Source: Rufibacter roseolus (GTDB taxonomy: Bacteria; Bacteroidota; Bacteroidia; Cytophagales; Hymenobacteraceae). Taken from it: a DNA stretch of 64,000 nucleotides. How positions within the stretch are numbered: position 1 is the first letter of the stretch; the number at the start of each line of letters is the position of its first letter. This document shows positions 44,146 to 53,821 of this stretch, in pieces. Both the position numbers and the translations under genes were made by a program. Location of the stretch: NCBI RefSeq assembly GCF_017916365.1, contig NZ_JAFMSU010000003.1, forward strand, positions 558,001 through 622,000, written 5' to 3'. The notes beneath the pieces are model-generated. The model saw only the letters and a program-made list of their open reading frames with translations, had not been told where the DNA came from and searched no databases.

Positions 44146-45237
44146 ATGTTTTCTTACTATCCAAGGACAGCAATTTTGCGCAAAATCATCCACATAGACA
44201 TGGACGCTTTCTTCGCCTCGGTGGAGCAGCGTGATAACCCGGCTTTGCGCGGGAAACCCGTGGCCGTGGGCGGTACCAAGGCGCGGGGCGTGGTGGCGGC
44301 GGCCAGTTATGAGGCGCGGCAGTTTGGCGTGTATTCGGCCATGCCTTCGCAGCTGGCCCTCAGGAAATGCCCGCACCTGATTATGGTGCCCACGCGCTTT
44401 GAGGTCTACCAGCAGGTCTCAAGGCAGATAAGGGAGATTTTCCTGCGCTACACCGATCTGGTGGAGCCGCTTTCCCTGGACGAGGCGTACCTGGATGTGA
44501 CGGAAAACAAGTTTGGGTTGCGGTCTGCCATGCTTATCGCGCAGCGCATCAAAAACGAGATCCTGCAGGAGACGCGGCTCACGGCCTCGGCGGGCGTGTC
44601 TTTCAATAAGTTTCTGGCCAAGGTGGCCTCGGGGAAAAACAAGCCCGACGGCCTCACGGTGGTGCTGCCAGACGAGGCCGAGGCCTTTGTGGAGGCGCTG
44701 CCCATTGAGAAGTTCTACGGCATAGGCGATGTGACCGCGGCCAAGATGAAGCAGCTGGGCATCCACTCCGGTGCCGACCTGAAAAACCGTTCTGAGATGG
44801 ACCTGCGCCGCCACTTCGGGAAATCAGGCTCCTATTTCTACCAGATCGCCCGCGCGCAGGACGATAGGCCGGTGGAACCCAACCGCATCCGCAAGAGCAT
44901 CGGCTCGGAGCGCACCTTCGGGCAGGATCTGGAGACCGAGGAAGAGATGCTGCCGGAGCTGCAGCGCCTGGCCGAGGAAGTGGCCTATGACCTGCACCGG
45001 CTGGAGGCCTCGGGCAAGACCATCACGCTCAAGCTCAAGTACCACGATTTCACGAACAACACCCGCAGCAAGACCTTCTTCTCCTCGGTGCGCGCCGAGG
45101 AAGTGCTCCTGGACATTGCCCTGGACCTGCTGCGCACGCCGGCGTTCCCCAATAAACCCGTCCGGCTGCTGGGCATTACGGTCTCTAACCTCAACTACGG
45201 CAAGCACCAGGGCGGTCAATTGTCTTTCCCGTTTTAG
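44146..45237 (+). CDS. dinB: DNA polymerase IV (Y family)
   Basis: 363 residues. Y-family signatures: HIDMDAFFASVEQRDNP (catalytic Asp and the steric residues), EPLSLDEAYLDVTE (SLDEAYLD, second acidic pair), TASAGVSFNKFLAKVASGKNKPDGL and a thumb HhH region (YGIGDVTAAKMKQLGI). The little-finger domain follows (GSERTFGQDL, TLKLKYHDFTNNTRS). It performs error-prone lesion bypass. No LexA-like box is obvious upstream. Confidence 0.95.
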   Translation: MFSYYPRTAILRKIIHIDMDAFFASVEQRDNPALRGKPVAVGGTKARGVVAAASYEARQFGVYSAMPSQLALRKCPHLIMVPTRFEVYQQVSRQIREIFLRYTDLVEPLSLDEAYLDVTENKFGLRSAMLIAQRIKNEILQETRLTASAGVSFNKFLAKVASGKNKPDGLTVVLPDEAEAFVEALPIEKFYGIGDVTAAKMKQLGIHSGADLKNRSEMDLRRHFGKSGSYFYQIARAQDDRPVEPNRIRKSIGSERTFGQDLETEEEMLPELQRLAEEVAYDLHRLEASGKTITLKLKYHDFTNNTRSKTFFSSVRAEEVLLDIALDLLRTPAFPNKPVRLLGITVSNLNYGKHQGGQLSFPF

Positions 45238-45336
45238 GCGAAGCACAAGGATTTCCTTTATAATCGGCTAACTCCCGGCCAACATCCTGTGCTAATCGTT
45301 TTTTGCTTATTTTCATCTAAACAAGATGAAAACGCC

Positions 45337-46143
45337 ATGGATGCCTCTGCCGACTACATTGAGATGAACCGACATGCCTGGAACCTGCGCACGGGTGTGC
45401 ACAAAGACTCCGCCTTTTATGACCTGATTTCCTTTAAACAGGGCAAAAACAGCCTGAACCCGCTTGAACTAGAAGCGCTGGGCGATGTCAGCGGAAAAAA
45501 GCTGCTGCACCTGCAATGCCATTTCGGGCAGGACACGCTTTCCTGGGCTCGGCTGGGCGCAGAAGCCACCGGCGTTGATTTGTCTGATGAAGCCATCGTG
45601 CTGGCGCGGCAACTGAATGAAGAATTGGGGCTGGATGCGGAGTTTGTGTGCTGCAATGTGTATGACCTGCCGCAGCACCTGGAAGGCCAATTTGATGTGG
45701 TGTTTACTACTTACGGCGTTATAGGCTGGTTACCAGATCTGGAGAAGTGGGCCCAGGTGGTGGCGCACTTCCTGAAACCGGGCGGCACTTTTTTCCTGGC
45801 GGAGTTCCACCCTGCCGTCTGGATGTTTGACAATGAATTCACCCGCGTGCAGTACTCCTACTTCAACAACGGCGGCCCTATCATTGAAGAATCTTCGGGC
45901 ACGTATACAGACCGCGATGCGCCTATCCATTACACCGAGTACTCTTGGAACCACGCATTGAGCGAAGTCTTAGGCGCCCTGCTTAACCAGAACCTGCAAT
46001 TGCGAGAAATACAGGAACTGCCTTACTCCTACTATAACTGCTTCGCGAACATGGTACAGGGACCCGATGGCTTCTGGCGCATCAAAGGCATGGAAGACAA
46101 ACATCCGCTGATGTACAGTTTGAAGATGGTCATGGGCACTTAA
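45337..46143 (+). CDS. Class I SAM-dependent methyltransferase
   Basis: 268 residues from the ATG at 45337; an upstream start at 45289 adds 16 residues. The SAM fold is clear: LLHLQCHFGQDTLSWARLGAEATGVDLSDEAI (glycine-loop variant with GQDT), acidic D in the GVDLSDEA strand, VCCNVYDL, and DVVFTTYGVIGWLPDLEKW. It methylates an unknown small molecule. It lies 99 bases after dinB. Confidence 0.88.
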   Translation: MDASADYIEMNRHAWNLRTGVHKDSAFYDLISFKQGKNSLNPLELEALGDVSGKKLLHLQCHFGQDTLSWARLGAEATGVDLSDEAIVLARQLNEELGLDAEFVCCNVYDLPQHLEGQFDVVFTTYGVIGWLPDLEKWAQVVAHFLKPGGTFFLAEFHPAVWMFDNEFTRVQYSYFNNGGPIIEESSGTYTDRDAPIHYTEYSWNHALSEVLGALLNQNLQLREIQELPYSYYNCFANMVQGPDGFWRIKGMEDKHPLMYSLKMVMGT

Positions 46144-46173
46144 AGTAACCGAAGCAAAATACAATTCTTTGCC

Positions 46174-46728
46174 TTAGTTTACCTTCAATGAGTTCAGGAT
46201 TTGATGGGCCGTATGTTGCCATGTACTGCGTTCTTTCTCCAGACAATTAAAGGTGGCCAGAAACAGTTTTCCGTTCACATCTGTGAAGAACATGAGGTTG
46301 TATATCTCCTGGTCTATGGCTGGCGTCACCAACTCAAGGTAACCTACTTTTCTTCCGTTGATGACCTTCACGCCGCTGCTCACCCATTTGGCCGAAGGAA
46401 TAGAGGTCTTGAAACTACCAATCATGCTTTGCTTAAAGGCTTCCATTTGCCCTTGGGCCGCCGAGGTAGCAAGTTAGTTAACCGCCACATTGGTTTTGGC
46501 CGAACTGTCTGTGTACGCCATGGTAGGCCGCCGCTCTGAGGGATATTTAAGCTTGAGAAGTTCCTTCGTCATTTCCCCAAACGCAGCCGGCACCAGGATT
46601 TCTACTTTTTTGTTGAGGAGTTGCTTTTTCGTCAGGGAGATATCCTGGGCATGCACCGAGACACTTACCAGACCCAATACAAAAACCAAAAGAACCAATA
46701 AATTTCTGTTCATTCTAAAAGGCTTCAT
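46174..46728 (-). pseudogene. Secreted protein gene interrupted by an in-frame TAA
   Basis: Two frames lie in the same reading frame: 46474-46728 (signal peptide SVHAQ, then LLNKKVEILVPAAFGEMTKE and YPSERRPTMAYTDS) and 46174-46446 (WVSSGVKVINGRKVGYLELVTP, then LFFATF-type strands). Only a TAA at 46474-46476 and nine codons (LATSAAQGQ) part them. Joined, they give one protein of about 185 residues of a secreted type found in Cytophagales, where this region is continuous. A CAA-to-TAA change would explain it. It could be a true pseudogene, a sequencing error or rarely a read-through. Confidence 0.75.
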
Positions 46729-46741
46729 CTAGACTAAATAG

Positions 46742-47278
46742 TTAAAAAATCTCGTGCAGCTCCCGCTTCAGGAACTGGATGGAATGGGCCGTGGGGTCTA
46801 CCTCGTTGTGCAAGACGGTCTCCAGCACGCGTTTGGCCAGCTCCGTTCCCCGGCTTTTGTCCTGCAGGTTCTGGTAATTCTGGTTGATCATAGATACCAC
46901 GTCTTCTTTGGCTTTCTTCACCTGCTGCCAGGCCGCCTCGCTCATGTACAGCTGTTGAGAAAGGTTATGGGTGTACTCGGCCCGGATTTCCTGCAGCAGC
47001 TGGGCCTGGAAATCTGAAGCGGTTAACCCAGAGGGGCTCACCCTTAAAAGTAAGTTGCTAGGCGTGATGCGCTCCAGAAACAGGATGATGCGCTCGTAGG
47101 CCTGCAGCCTGATGGGCAGAATGGTCTCACTGTTCTTCAGCCGAATGTCCAGCACCTTTTTGCGATAATCGCGCTCCAGATACCGTTGGGTTAAAAGATA
47201 CATGGCGCCGCCCACCACCAGGGCCGGCAGCGAGCCCAATAAAACTAAAAGTACAATGGAGGAAGTGTCTGTGGTCAT
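46742..47278 (-). CDS. Membrane-anchored coiled-coil protein (DUF7935-like)
   Basis: 178 residues. An N-terminal helix crosses the membrane (SSIVLLVLLGSLPALVVGGAMYL), then a basic stretch and a long helical cytosolic part (KNSETILPIRLQAYERIILFLERITP; QQVKKAKEDVVSMINQNYQNL). It looks like a conserved Bacteroidota family of unknown role; the family name is from memory and uncertain. It lies 13 bases from the interrupted gene and reads towards it. Confidence 0.72.
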   Translation of the reverse strand: MTTDTSSIVLLVLLGSLPALVVGGAMYLLTQRYLERDYRKKVLDIRLKNSETILPIRLQAYERIILFLERITPSNLLLRVSPSGLTASDFQAQLLQEIRAEYTHNLSQQLYMSEAAWQQVKKAKEDVVSMINQNYQNLQDKSRGTELAKRVLETVLHNEVDPTAHSIQFLKRELHEIF

Positions 47279-47487
47279 GTTTTTTTGTTAGTGGCCCTGG
47301 TTCATGCCGTCTGAAGCAGAAACAAGCCTGAGTCAAATAGTACGCGTAATCGCAAAGTAAATATCGGTAAAAAATTGATGTGGTGGCCGCTGAATCATTT
47401 TCCCTGATTTTCGGTTACCCATAGTATAGCGCCGAAGCGTAGAAACAGCTTAGTTTTTAGTAACTTTACAGCGCAAAACCCACTGTT

Positions 47488-47838
47488 ATGGAAAGCACGA
47501 CTATAAAAAAAGCCCCAATTTCACTCACTGAGCGTGCCCTGCACGAGGTGAAAGTGATTATGAAAGATAAAAACGTACCCGAAGAATACGGTTTACGGAT
47601 TGGCGTACAAGGCGGTGGCTGCTCTGGCATGTCTTACCTGCTAGGCTTTGACAAAGCCAAGGATGCCGATGAGATTTACGAACTGGACGGCGTACAGCTG
47701 ATCATGGACAAAAAACACGGCATGTATGTAATGGGCATGGAAGTAGATTTCCAAGATGGCCTGAACGCCCGCGGATTTGTCTTCAACAACCCGCAAGCCA
47801 AAAGCACCTGCGGTTGCGGCAGCTCTTTCTCCGCCTAA
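47488..47838 (+). CDS. HesB/IscA family iron-sulfur assembly protein
   Basis: 116 residues of an A-type carrier with the three cluster Cys: Cys45 in GGGCSGMSY and Cys108/Cys110 in STCGCGSSF. It accepts or delivers Fe-S clusters in the cytosol. It has its own terminator, and no suf or isc genes are in the window. Confidence 0.94.
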   Translation: MESTTIKKAPISLTERALHEVKVIMKDKNVPEEYGLRIGVQGGGCSGMSYLLGFDKAKDADEIYELDGVQLIMDKKHGMYVMGMEVDFQDGLNARGFVFNNPQAKSTCGCGSSFSA

Positions 47839-47859
47839 CAATCCCCGCCTCAACTTCTC

Positions 47860-47888
47860 AAAAGACCTGTTTTCTAGCAGGTCTTTTT
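47860..47888. terminator. Terminator after IscA-type gene
   Basis: AAAAGACCTG / CAGGTCTTTT, 8-base loop, with a long T run. Confidence 0.88.
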
Positions 47889-47998
47889 TTATGCCTGATT
47901 AAAGCTGTTTAGTAAAGGCCAAGGTATGGCGTAGAGGGTAATTTTCTCAATATTAGTCTTGCTCTGGGAAGGTAGCGCCCTTCCATCCTACCGGAGAC

Positions 47999-48060
47999 GT
48001 CGTTGCAGTGCAACGACGCTACATATTACACTGTAGCGACGTTACACCGTAACGTCGTAC
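47999..48060. repeat. Inverted pair of REP-like palindromes
   Basis: Two palindromic units face each other across 8 bases: GTCGTTGCAGTGCAACGAC plus GCTACA (47999-48023), and TGTAGC plus GACGTTACACCGTAACGTC (from 48032). This head-to-head layout with GCTACA / TGTAGC tails is that of REPIN/RAYT-type elements. The gap 47839-48254 has no gene. Confidence 0.75.
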
Positions 48061-48254
48061 ACACTCTCCGTCAGAACTGCAGCTGGCGTCATTCCTTAAC
48101 TAAACTGGTTCATTTTTATAAAGAGCTAAAAACGAGAAATAGCTAATTGAATCATCTCTGCATTTGGGTCTGGCATTTTATTTTCGATCTATTTTTAGTA
48201 AAACACCCCAAAAAGGCCCTAAATAGAATTTTAGCACCTTAAAAATTTAGTGCA

Positions 48255-49127
48255 TTAGTAAGTTTTGGTCATGGTTTCCGGCACCACCAGCACGTAATCG
48301 GCGCGTTTTTCGTGCTCAGGGCTTAATTTCTCTAAGTCCGGTTGCAGAACGGTGGTGATGATAATGATTTTCAGCTCGGGGCGGAGGCGGCGGAGATACC
48401 AGACAATGCCCTCGTGATGGTCAGAATGGTAGGCGCCATTGAGATGAAACAGGTGCTGACCAGCTTGTAAGTTTTTGCTGATGAAGTGGGCCATGGTGGC
48501 ATCTTTCAAGGCTTGCGCTTCCACAATCTGGGCCGAGGCCGCCGAGGTGCCGTGCGAATCCCCAAACATGCTGAGCATGCGTTTGTAGGCGGGTAATTCC
48601 AGATCAACGGTGATGGGCAGCGGCGCGAGCCATTGTTTTTCTATGGCCGGCAAGGCCTCTAAACCCTTCAGGCTCTCACGGGCCACGATACGGGCCGAGC
48701 GGCGGGGCGCGTTGGTGGCAATCACTTTAATGGAATTGGCCTTGGCGAACTGCACCGTGGGTTTGTAATCGGTGGCGTAGTTGGGCCAGGCGCCGCTGAT
48801 TTCCGCGAAGCGGGGCTCTTCCAGCTGGCCCAGCAGAAAGGAATCCACCGCGGCCTGGGTATCGGTCTCCCACATCTCGGCGCCCAATACAAACTGTTTG
48901 CCGTGCGCCTGGTAAAGGTCTTTGGTCAGTTCCAACTCCAGCCAATGCGCAATGGGATCATTGTGCTGCTCGCCAAAAAACACCACATCGGCGGAAGCCA
49001 GCTCCTTGAGCATTCTTTCATACTTCACCGCCTTGCCATTGCCCTGGAACAGGCGATACGCAGGTTTATCCATGGTAAATGAGGAAAGGAACACAACTGA
49101 CACCAACAGCAACCATATCTTTTTCAT
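48255..49127 (-). CDS. ChaN family lipoprotein-like iron-regulated protein
   Basis: 290 residues with a signal peptide (LVSVVFLSSF); no lipobox Cys is evident. ChaN motifs are present: VVFFGEQHNDPIAHWLE, FVLGAEMWETDTQ, IATNAPRRSARIVARE and LFHLNGAYHSDHHEG. Relatives bind haem iron at the outer membrane. Neighbours give no further hint of iron uptake. Confidence 0.88.
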   Translation of the reverse strand: MKKIWLLLVSVVFLSSFTMDKPAYRLFQGNGKAVKYERMLKELASADVVFFGEQHNDPIAHWLELELTKDLYQAHGKQFVLGAEMWETDTQAAVDSFLLGQLEEPRFAEISGAWPNYATDYKPTVQFAKANSIKVIATNAPRRSARIVARESLKGLEALPAIEKQWLAPLPITVDLELPAYKRMLSMFGDSHGTSAASAQIVEAQALKDATMAHFISKNLQAGQHLFHLNGAYHSDHHEGIVWYLRRLRPELKIIIITTVLQPDLEKLSPEHEKRADYVLVVPETMTKTY

Positions 49128-49308
49128 GTTTCAGAGCAGTTTTTGGGAAATCGGGCTAAAGGGGTTGTTAGTTGTTAGTGTTTAGTTGTTAGTAGGGGAA
49201 TAAGTGCTGTTAGTTACCTGACGGTTTCTGCCGCAAACTATTTTCTGCCTGTTTTCAGAAAAACAGCCTAAAAACTAACCACTGAAAACTAACACCTAAT
49301 CACTAATC
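49128..49308. other. Intergenic region with short direct repeats
   Basis: GTTAGTTGTTAGTGTTTAG-type repeats at about 49166 and the complementary ACTAACACCTAATCACTAAT at about 49283 could pair over 100 bases. Two repeat copies lie at 49135 (weak) and 49245. Confidence 0.5.
49245..49275. repeat. Dispersed palindromic repeat
   Basis: CTGCCTGTTTTCAGAAAAAC then AGCCTAAAAAC, 33 bases beyond the stop of the ABC permease (leftward). Confidence 0.6.
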
Positions 49309-50619
49309 CTAGCCTTTGTAGAAGAGCCATTTAGACAACTCGCGGTAGTTCACCTTTTTACCGTACATGAGAATGCCCACGCGGTAAATGCGCGCTGCTA
49401 CCCAAATCGTCCCGATGAAGCCCGCGATGAGCAGGAACATGGAGAGCAGCAATTCCCAGGTAGGCACCCCGAAAGGCATGCGCAGCATCATGACCACCGG
49501 CGAGGTGAACGGCACCATGGACATCCAGAAGGCCACCGGCCCGTTGGGGTTCTTCACGATGATGGTCTGTGCCACGATGAACGACAGAATGAGCGGTACC
49601 GTGATGGGCAGCATGAACTGCTGGCTATCGGTCTCGGAGTCTACGGCGGCGCCTACCGCCCCAAACAAAGCACCGTAAAGCAGGTATCCGCCTAAAAAGT
49701 AAAACAGAAAACTCCCAATAAGCAATGGCAGGTTGAGGTTCTGGACGGCACTTACCACCTCATGCACTTCCTGCGCCTGCTGCACATCGCGGTCATCCTT
49801 CATTCCTTGCACGGTTTGGTTTATCTGGGCATCGGAGAACCGGTTAAGGTCGAACTGGGCGGTTACTCCCCCGCTGATAGCAGTGGTAAGAGTAATCCAC
49901 AGGAGAAACTGGGTCAGCCCTACCGCTGCGATGCCCAGGATCTTGCCGGCCATGAGTTGAAACGGCTTCACCGACGAAACCATCACTTCCAGAATACGGC
50001 TGGTTTTCTCTTCTATCACGCCCCGCATGATCTGCGCGCCATACAGGAAAATAAACAGGTAAATGAGAAAAGCACCAATGAAACCAACGCCGCTGGTAAC
50101 CGCCACATCGCTGCTTTTCTCTCCTTCTGCACTCAGGTTCACCGTCCGGATATTCACAGGGGTTTTGATCTTCTCCAGTACTTTTTGATCAATGCCCGAG
50201 TTGGCGAATTTCACTTCTTCCAGTTCTTCCCTTACCCGCTTCTCCAGGTTGGTTTTCATGGACAGGCTGGTGCTTTTCTGGGAGAACAGCTGAATGCCTT
50301 GCGGCTTGTCCAGGTTCAGTTTAGGAATGTACAGCAAAGCGGCATCCTCTGATTCCAAGTAAGTGGCCTTGGCCGTTTCCACTGGACCGGGCACGTTGAT
50401 GAACTTCAGTTCCTCGGTAGAGGTGAGTTTGCCTTTGAGGTAACCGCTCTCGTCCAGCACCTGCACCACCTTGGTATCATCAGTCATGGTGGCCAACCAG
50501 ATGGGTACAATCATGACCAAGGCCATGAGCAGCGGCCCCAGGATGGTCATCACAATAAAGCTTTTCTTGCGCACGCGCACTAGGTACTCGCGCTGGAACA
50601 CCAGCCAGATCTTGTCCAT
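49309..50619 (-). CDS. ABC-2 type transporter permease
   Basis: 436 residues. A membrane helix near 20-45, a periplasmic region of about 150 residues, then five or six helices in the C-terminal half (FIGAFLIYLFIFLYGAQI; MAGKILGIAAVGLTQFLLWI; LLIGSFLFYFLGGYLLY). The conserved MRGVIEEKTSRILEVMVSSVKPFQLM is the mark of ABC-2/NatB-type permeases. It begins 4 bases after the ATPase gene. Together they export an unknown substrate. Confidence 0.92.
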   Translation of the reverse strand: MDKIWLVFQREYLVRVRKKSFIVMTILGPLLMALVMIVPIWLATMTDDTKVVQVLDESGYLKGKLTSTEELKFINVPGPVETAKATYLESEDAALLYIPKLNLDKPQGIQLFSQKSTSLSMKTNLEKRVREELEEVKFANSGIDQKVLEKIKTPVNIRTVNLSAEGEKSSDVAVTSGVGFIGAFLIYLFIFLYGAQIMRGVIEEKTSRILEVMVSSVKPFQLMAGKILGIAAVGLTQFLLWITLTTAISGGVTAQFDLNRFSDAQINQTVQGMKDDRDVQQAQEVHEVVSAVQNLNLPLLIGSFLFYFLGGYLLYGALFGAVGAAVDSETDSQQFMLPITVPLILSFIVAQTIIVKNPNGPVAFWMSMVPFTSPVVMMLRMPFGVPTWELLLSMFLLIAGFIGTIWVAARIYRVGILMYGKKVNYRELSKWLFYKG

Positions 50620-50623
50620 GGGT

Positions 50624-51529
50624 TTATTTCTGGGTTACGGTTTGGATGAAAATGTCATGAATGCTGGGGATCTTCTCCTGGAAGCCTTGCACCTCTACCC
50701 GTTCAATGAGATACCGTAGCAATTGGTTTGGCCCGATCTGCGGCTCCAACTGCACCTCGGCTCTGAACTGGTCGCCCTGCTGGGCCTGCGTGAGCACCTT
50801 AAAGTCCGGCGACATGATAAGCAGTTTGCCGGTGCCCTCCACGTGGTAAGTATGGCTTCGGTACCTGGCTTTGACGTCCCGCACGCTGCCTTCCATTACT
50901 TTCTCTGAGTTGTTAATTAAAGCAATGTAGTCACACATCTGCTCCACCGATTCCATGCGGTGCGTAGAGAAAATAACGGTACAGCCCTGGTCCCGCAGTT
51001 TCAGGATTTCATCCCGGATGATGTTAGCGTTCACCGGATCGAAACCTGAGAAAGGTTCGTCCAAAATGAGCAACTTAGGCTCATGCAGCACGGTGGCGAT
51101 GAACTGCACTTTCTGCTGCATGCCCTTGGAGAGGTCTTCCACGTTTTTGTTGAGCCAAGGCTTCAGATCCAGCCGATCGGCCCACACCTTGATGCGCTCC
51201 GTAGCGTTTACTTTCTCCAAGCCTCTCAGCCTGGCCAGATACACCAACTGCTCCCCTACTTTCATCTTCTTGTACAGGCCCCGCTCCTCGGGCAGATAGC
51301 CAATCTGCTGCACATGGTGCGGCAGCAGCGGCTGACCCTCAAACAGAACGCGCCCTTCGTCTGGCGCGGTGATTTGGGTAATGATGCGAATGAGTGAGGT
51401 TTTTCCGGCCCCGTTGGGTCCCAGCAGCCCGAAAATGCTGCCTTTGGGAACCTCAAAAGAGACCCTGTTCAGGGCTTGGTGCGCTTCATAAAGTTTGCTT
51501 ACGCCCTGGATCTGAAGAATGGGTTGCAA
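50624..51529 (-). CDS. ABC transporter ATP-binding protein
   Basis: 301 residues. Walker A LLGPNGAGKTSL (about 36), signature LSKGMQQKVQ (about 135), Walker B LLILDEPFSGFDP, and switch His in VIFSTHRME. The C-terminal DUF4162-like tail is present. The start codon is TTG; no ATG lies upstream in frame near it. It forms a two-gene unit with the permease. Confidence 0.94.
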   Translation of the reverse strand: MQPILQIQGVSKLYEAHQALNRVSFEVPKGSIFGLLGPNGAGKTSLIRIITQITAPDEGRVLFEGQPLLPHHVQQIGYLPEERGLYKKMKVGEQLVYLARLRGLEKVNATERIKVWADRLDLKPWLNKNVEDLSKGMQQKVQFIATVLHEPKLLILDEPFSGFDPVNANIIRDEILKLRDQGCTVIFSTHRMESVEQMCDYIALINNSEKVMEGSVRDVKARYRSHTYHVEGTGKLLIMSPDFKVLTQAQQGDQFRAEVQLEPQIGPNQLLRYLIERVEVQGFQEKIPSIHDIFIQTVTQK

Positions 51530-51600
51530 GAGATTAGCGGTTAGTTCGTCAGGCTAAAGCTAAGTCAAAGCGTTTCAGTTTGCAAGTGGGGGCAAAATCC

Positions 51601-51636
51601 GTTTACAGGCGGTTTTCCGGAAAATGGACCTGAAAC
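51601..51636. repeat. Dispersed palindromic repeat
   Basis: GTTTACAGGCGGTTTTCC then GGAAAATGGACCTGAAAC, touching the REP-like unit at 51637. Confidence 0.6.
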
Positions 51637-51799
51637 GTAGCGGCGTTACCCTGTAACGCCGTGGTTCTACGCAGCTGATCAGTTTCAAACCTGAAAAACC
51701 TGTTCTTGCCACAACCTCTCCCTGTGATGCAGAAAGGGTTGTTTTAGAAGAGGTGCCTCTGCTTCATGGGAACATGGCGTTACAGGGTAACGCCGCTAC
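51637..51799. repeat. Inverted pair of REP-like units (24 bp, perfect)
   Basis: The 24-bp unit at 51637-51660 (GTAGCGGCGTTACCCTGTAA plus CGCC) and its exact reverse complement at 51776-51799 enclose 115 bases without a gene. Each unit is itself palindromic (GGCGTTAC / GTAACGCC). It is the same family as the pair at 47999. Confidence 0.8.
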
Positions 51800-51821
51800 A
51801 TTTGAAAACGCCTATAAAACG

Positions 51822-51858
51822 ACATCGCCCGCTTCCTTATGCAGAAAGCGGGTGATGT
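51822..51858. terminator. Terminator after dnaJ (leftward)
   Basis: ACATCGCCCGCTT / AAGCGGGTGATGT, one G-T pair, 11-base loop. Confidence 0.75.
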
Positions 51859-51905
51859 ATATATTTCCTGACTCAGGACTCTGGACTCAAGACTCAGAAC
51901 TCATC

Positions 51906-53063
51906 TTATTGAAAGTACTCCTTCATTTTCTCGAAGAAGCCTTTCTCGTTTTTGCCGGGGTTCGGCACGAAGTTCTGGGACTCGCGGAGGCGCTCCAGGA
52001 TCTGGCGTTCCTCTGGGTTCACGTTCTTAGGCGTCCAAACATTGATGTGGATGAGCTGGTCACCTTTACCGTAACCGTTGATGTCTGGGATACCTTTGCC
52101 ACGCAGGCGCAGGATCTTGCCGGACTGGGTGCCCGGATCAATCTTGATCTTCACCTTACCCTCGATGGTAGGCACTTCCACGCTAGCGCCCAAAGTGGCA
52201 TCCACGAAGCTCACGTACTGCTCAAACATGACGTTGTTACCGTCGCGGCGCAGGGTTGGGTGCTGTTCTTCCTCAATCTGGATTAACAGGTCACCGGGGA
52301 TACCACCGCGCTCCGGCACGTTTCCTTTGCCGCCCATGGACAGCTGCATGCCATCGGCCACGCCGGCTGGTACGTTGATGGAGATCACCTCTTCGCGGAG
52401 TTGACGTCCTTCACCGTGGCAGGCATCACATTTCTGGCTCACAGTTTTGCCTTCGCCGTTACAGGTAGGGCAAGTGCTGGCCGATACCATCTGGCCCAGC
52501 ATGGTGTTCACCACGCGTTTCACCTGACCAGAGCCCTGGCAGGTACCGCAGGTATTCAAAGCCGTTCCGTTTTTGGAACCGTTTCCGTCGCAGACGTTAC
52601 AGGCCTCGTAGCGTTTCACCTTAATCTTTTTCTCTACGCCTTTGGCTACTTCCTCCAGGTTGAGTTTAAGCTTGATGCGCAGGTTGCTGCCTTTGCGCAC
52701 GCGTTTGCCGCCACGCTGTCCGCCGCCCCCGAAGAAGCTCTCGAACCCGCCGCCTCCGCCACCGCCGAAGATGTCACCGAACTGGGAGAAGATGTCTTCC
52801 ATGTTCATGCCACCTCCGCCAAAGCCGCCACCGCCGTTCACGCCCTGGTGACCGAACTGGTCATAGCGTTGGCGTTTCTGCTCATCGCTCAGGACCTCGT
52901 AGGCCTCGGCTGCTTCCTTGAATTTATCTTCAGCAGTAGGGTCATCGGGGTTTTTATCGGGGTGGAACTTGATCGCGATCTTGCGGTACGCTTTCTTGAT
53001 CTCATCCGCCGTGGCCCCTTTGGCTACGCCCAGTATTTCGTAATAATCTCTTTTGGTTGCCAT
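51906..53063 (-). CDS. dnaJ: Chaperone DnaJ
   Basis: 385 residues. J domain 1-70 with HPD (about 33), Gly/Phe-rich region about 72-125 ([16 protein letters not shown]), four zinc-finger repeats [24 protein letters not shown] and CDACHGEG, then the substrate-binding domains. It stimulates DnaK and delivers unfolded protein. It begins 6 bases after the grpE stop. dnaK is not in the window. Confidence 0.97.
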   Translation of the reverse strand: MATKRDYYEILGVAKGATADEIKKAYRKIAIKFHPDKNPDDPTAEDKFKEAAEAYEVLSDEQKRQRYDQFGHQGVNGGGGFGGGGMNMEDIFSQFGDIFGGGGGGGFESFFGGGGQRGGKRVRKGSNLRIKLKLNLEEVAKGVEKKIKVKRYEACNVCDGNGSKNGTALNTCGTCQGSGQVKRVVNTMLGQMVSASTCPTCNGEGKTVSQKCDACHGEGRQLREEVISINVPAGVADGMQLSMGGKGNVPERGGIPGDLLIQIEEEQHPTLRRDGNNVMFEQYVSFVDATLGASVEVPTIEGKVKIKIDPGTQSGKILRLRGKGIPDINGYGKGDQLIHINVWTPKNVNPEERQILERLRESQNFVPNPGKNEKGFFEKMKEYFQ

Positions 53064-53069
53064 GGCTTC

Positions 53070-53633
53070 TTATGCTCCAATTACCACCTTGGCAAAGCGA
53101 ACCACTTTGTCATTGAGGTAATATCCTTTCTCTACTTGGTCAATCACTTTCCCCTTCATTTCCTCCGATGGGGCCGGAATCTGTGTGATGGCTTCGTGCA
53201 CATCGGCGTCAAACGGCTGGCCCACGGCATCCATGGCTTTCAGGCCTTTTTGCTGCAAAAGGTTCTGGAACTTGCTGAACACCAGCTCCACGCCTTCGCG
53301 CACGGCGTTCACGTCCTGTGCATCTTTCATGGCCGTCTGGGCACGCTCCAGATCATCCAACACCGGAATCAAAGCTACCATCAGTTCCTGGTTGGCAGTC
53401 TTGAACAGCTCTAACCGCTCTTTGGAAGTGCGGCGTCTGAAGTTGTCAAACTCGGCGTGCAGGCGCAGGTATTTGTCGCGCAGCTCATCGGCTTCTGAGG
53501 CGCCGCCTTCGGTAGCGGTGGCCTCGCCGTTGGGCTGTTCAGCCTGCTCGGTTGCGGTAGACTCGGTTGCCTCGGTGTTTTCAGGCTGGATATTCTCTTG
53601 TTCCTGAGGATTTTGTTCAGCTGCTGTACTCAT
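53070..53633 (-). CDS. grpE: Nucleotide exchange factor GrpE
   Basis: 187 residues. A long acidic, Glu/Gln/Thr-rich leader (about 1-45) precedes the coiled coil (YLRLHAEFDNFRRRTSKERLE) and the head domain (LVFSKFQNLLQQKGLKAMD, VIDQVEKGYYLNDKVVRFAKVVIG). It releases ADP from DnaK. The dnaJ gene follows 6 bases after. Confidence 0.97.
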   Translation of the reverse strand: MSTAAEQNPQEQENIQPENTEATESTATEQAEQPNGEATATEGGASEADELRDKYLRLHAEFDNFRRRTSKERLELFKTANQELMVALIPVLDDLERAQTAMKDAQDVNAVREGVELVFSKFQNLLQQKGLKAMDAVGQPFDADVHEAITQIPAPSEEMKGKVIDQVEKGYYLNDKVVRFAKVVIGA

Positions 53634-53821
53634 ATATGTTCTTTATCCTTTCAGATGTTTATGCTTCTTTTCTAGGTGCCTGACTAGAGGCAACTATTTT
53701 GCCAAACCCGTTTTTATGTCATTCTGGCATTTTCAAGCGTAAAACGCATCTTTCCGCTCAGCAGCAATGACAGCCACTACCGGGCTTTGAACACCTGTTG
53801 GCAGGAGAAAGACGCTATCTA

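Noticed and set aside
49166..49307. Possible minisatellite of TTAGTTG units
   Set aside because: Only a few imperfect units; noted in the intergenic entry but not strong enough as a tandem array.
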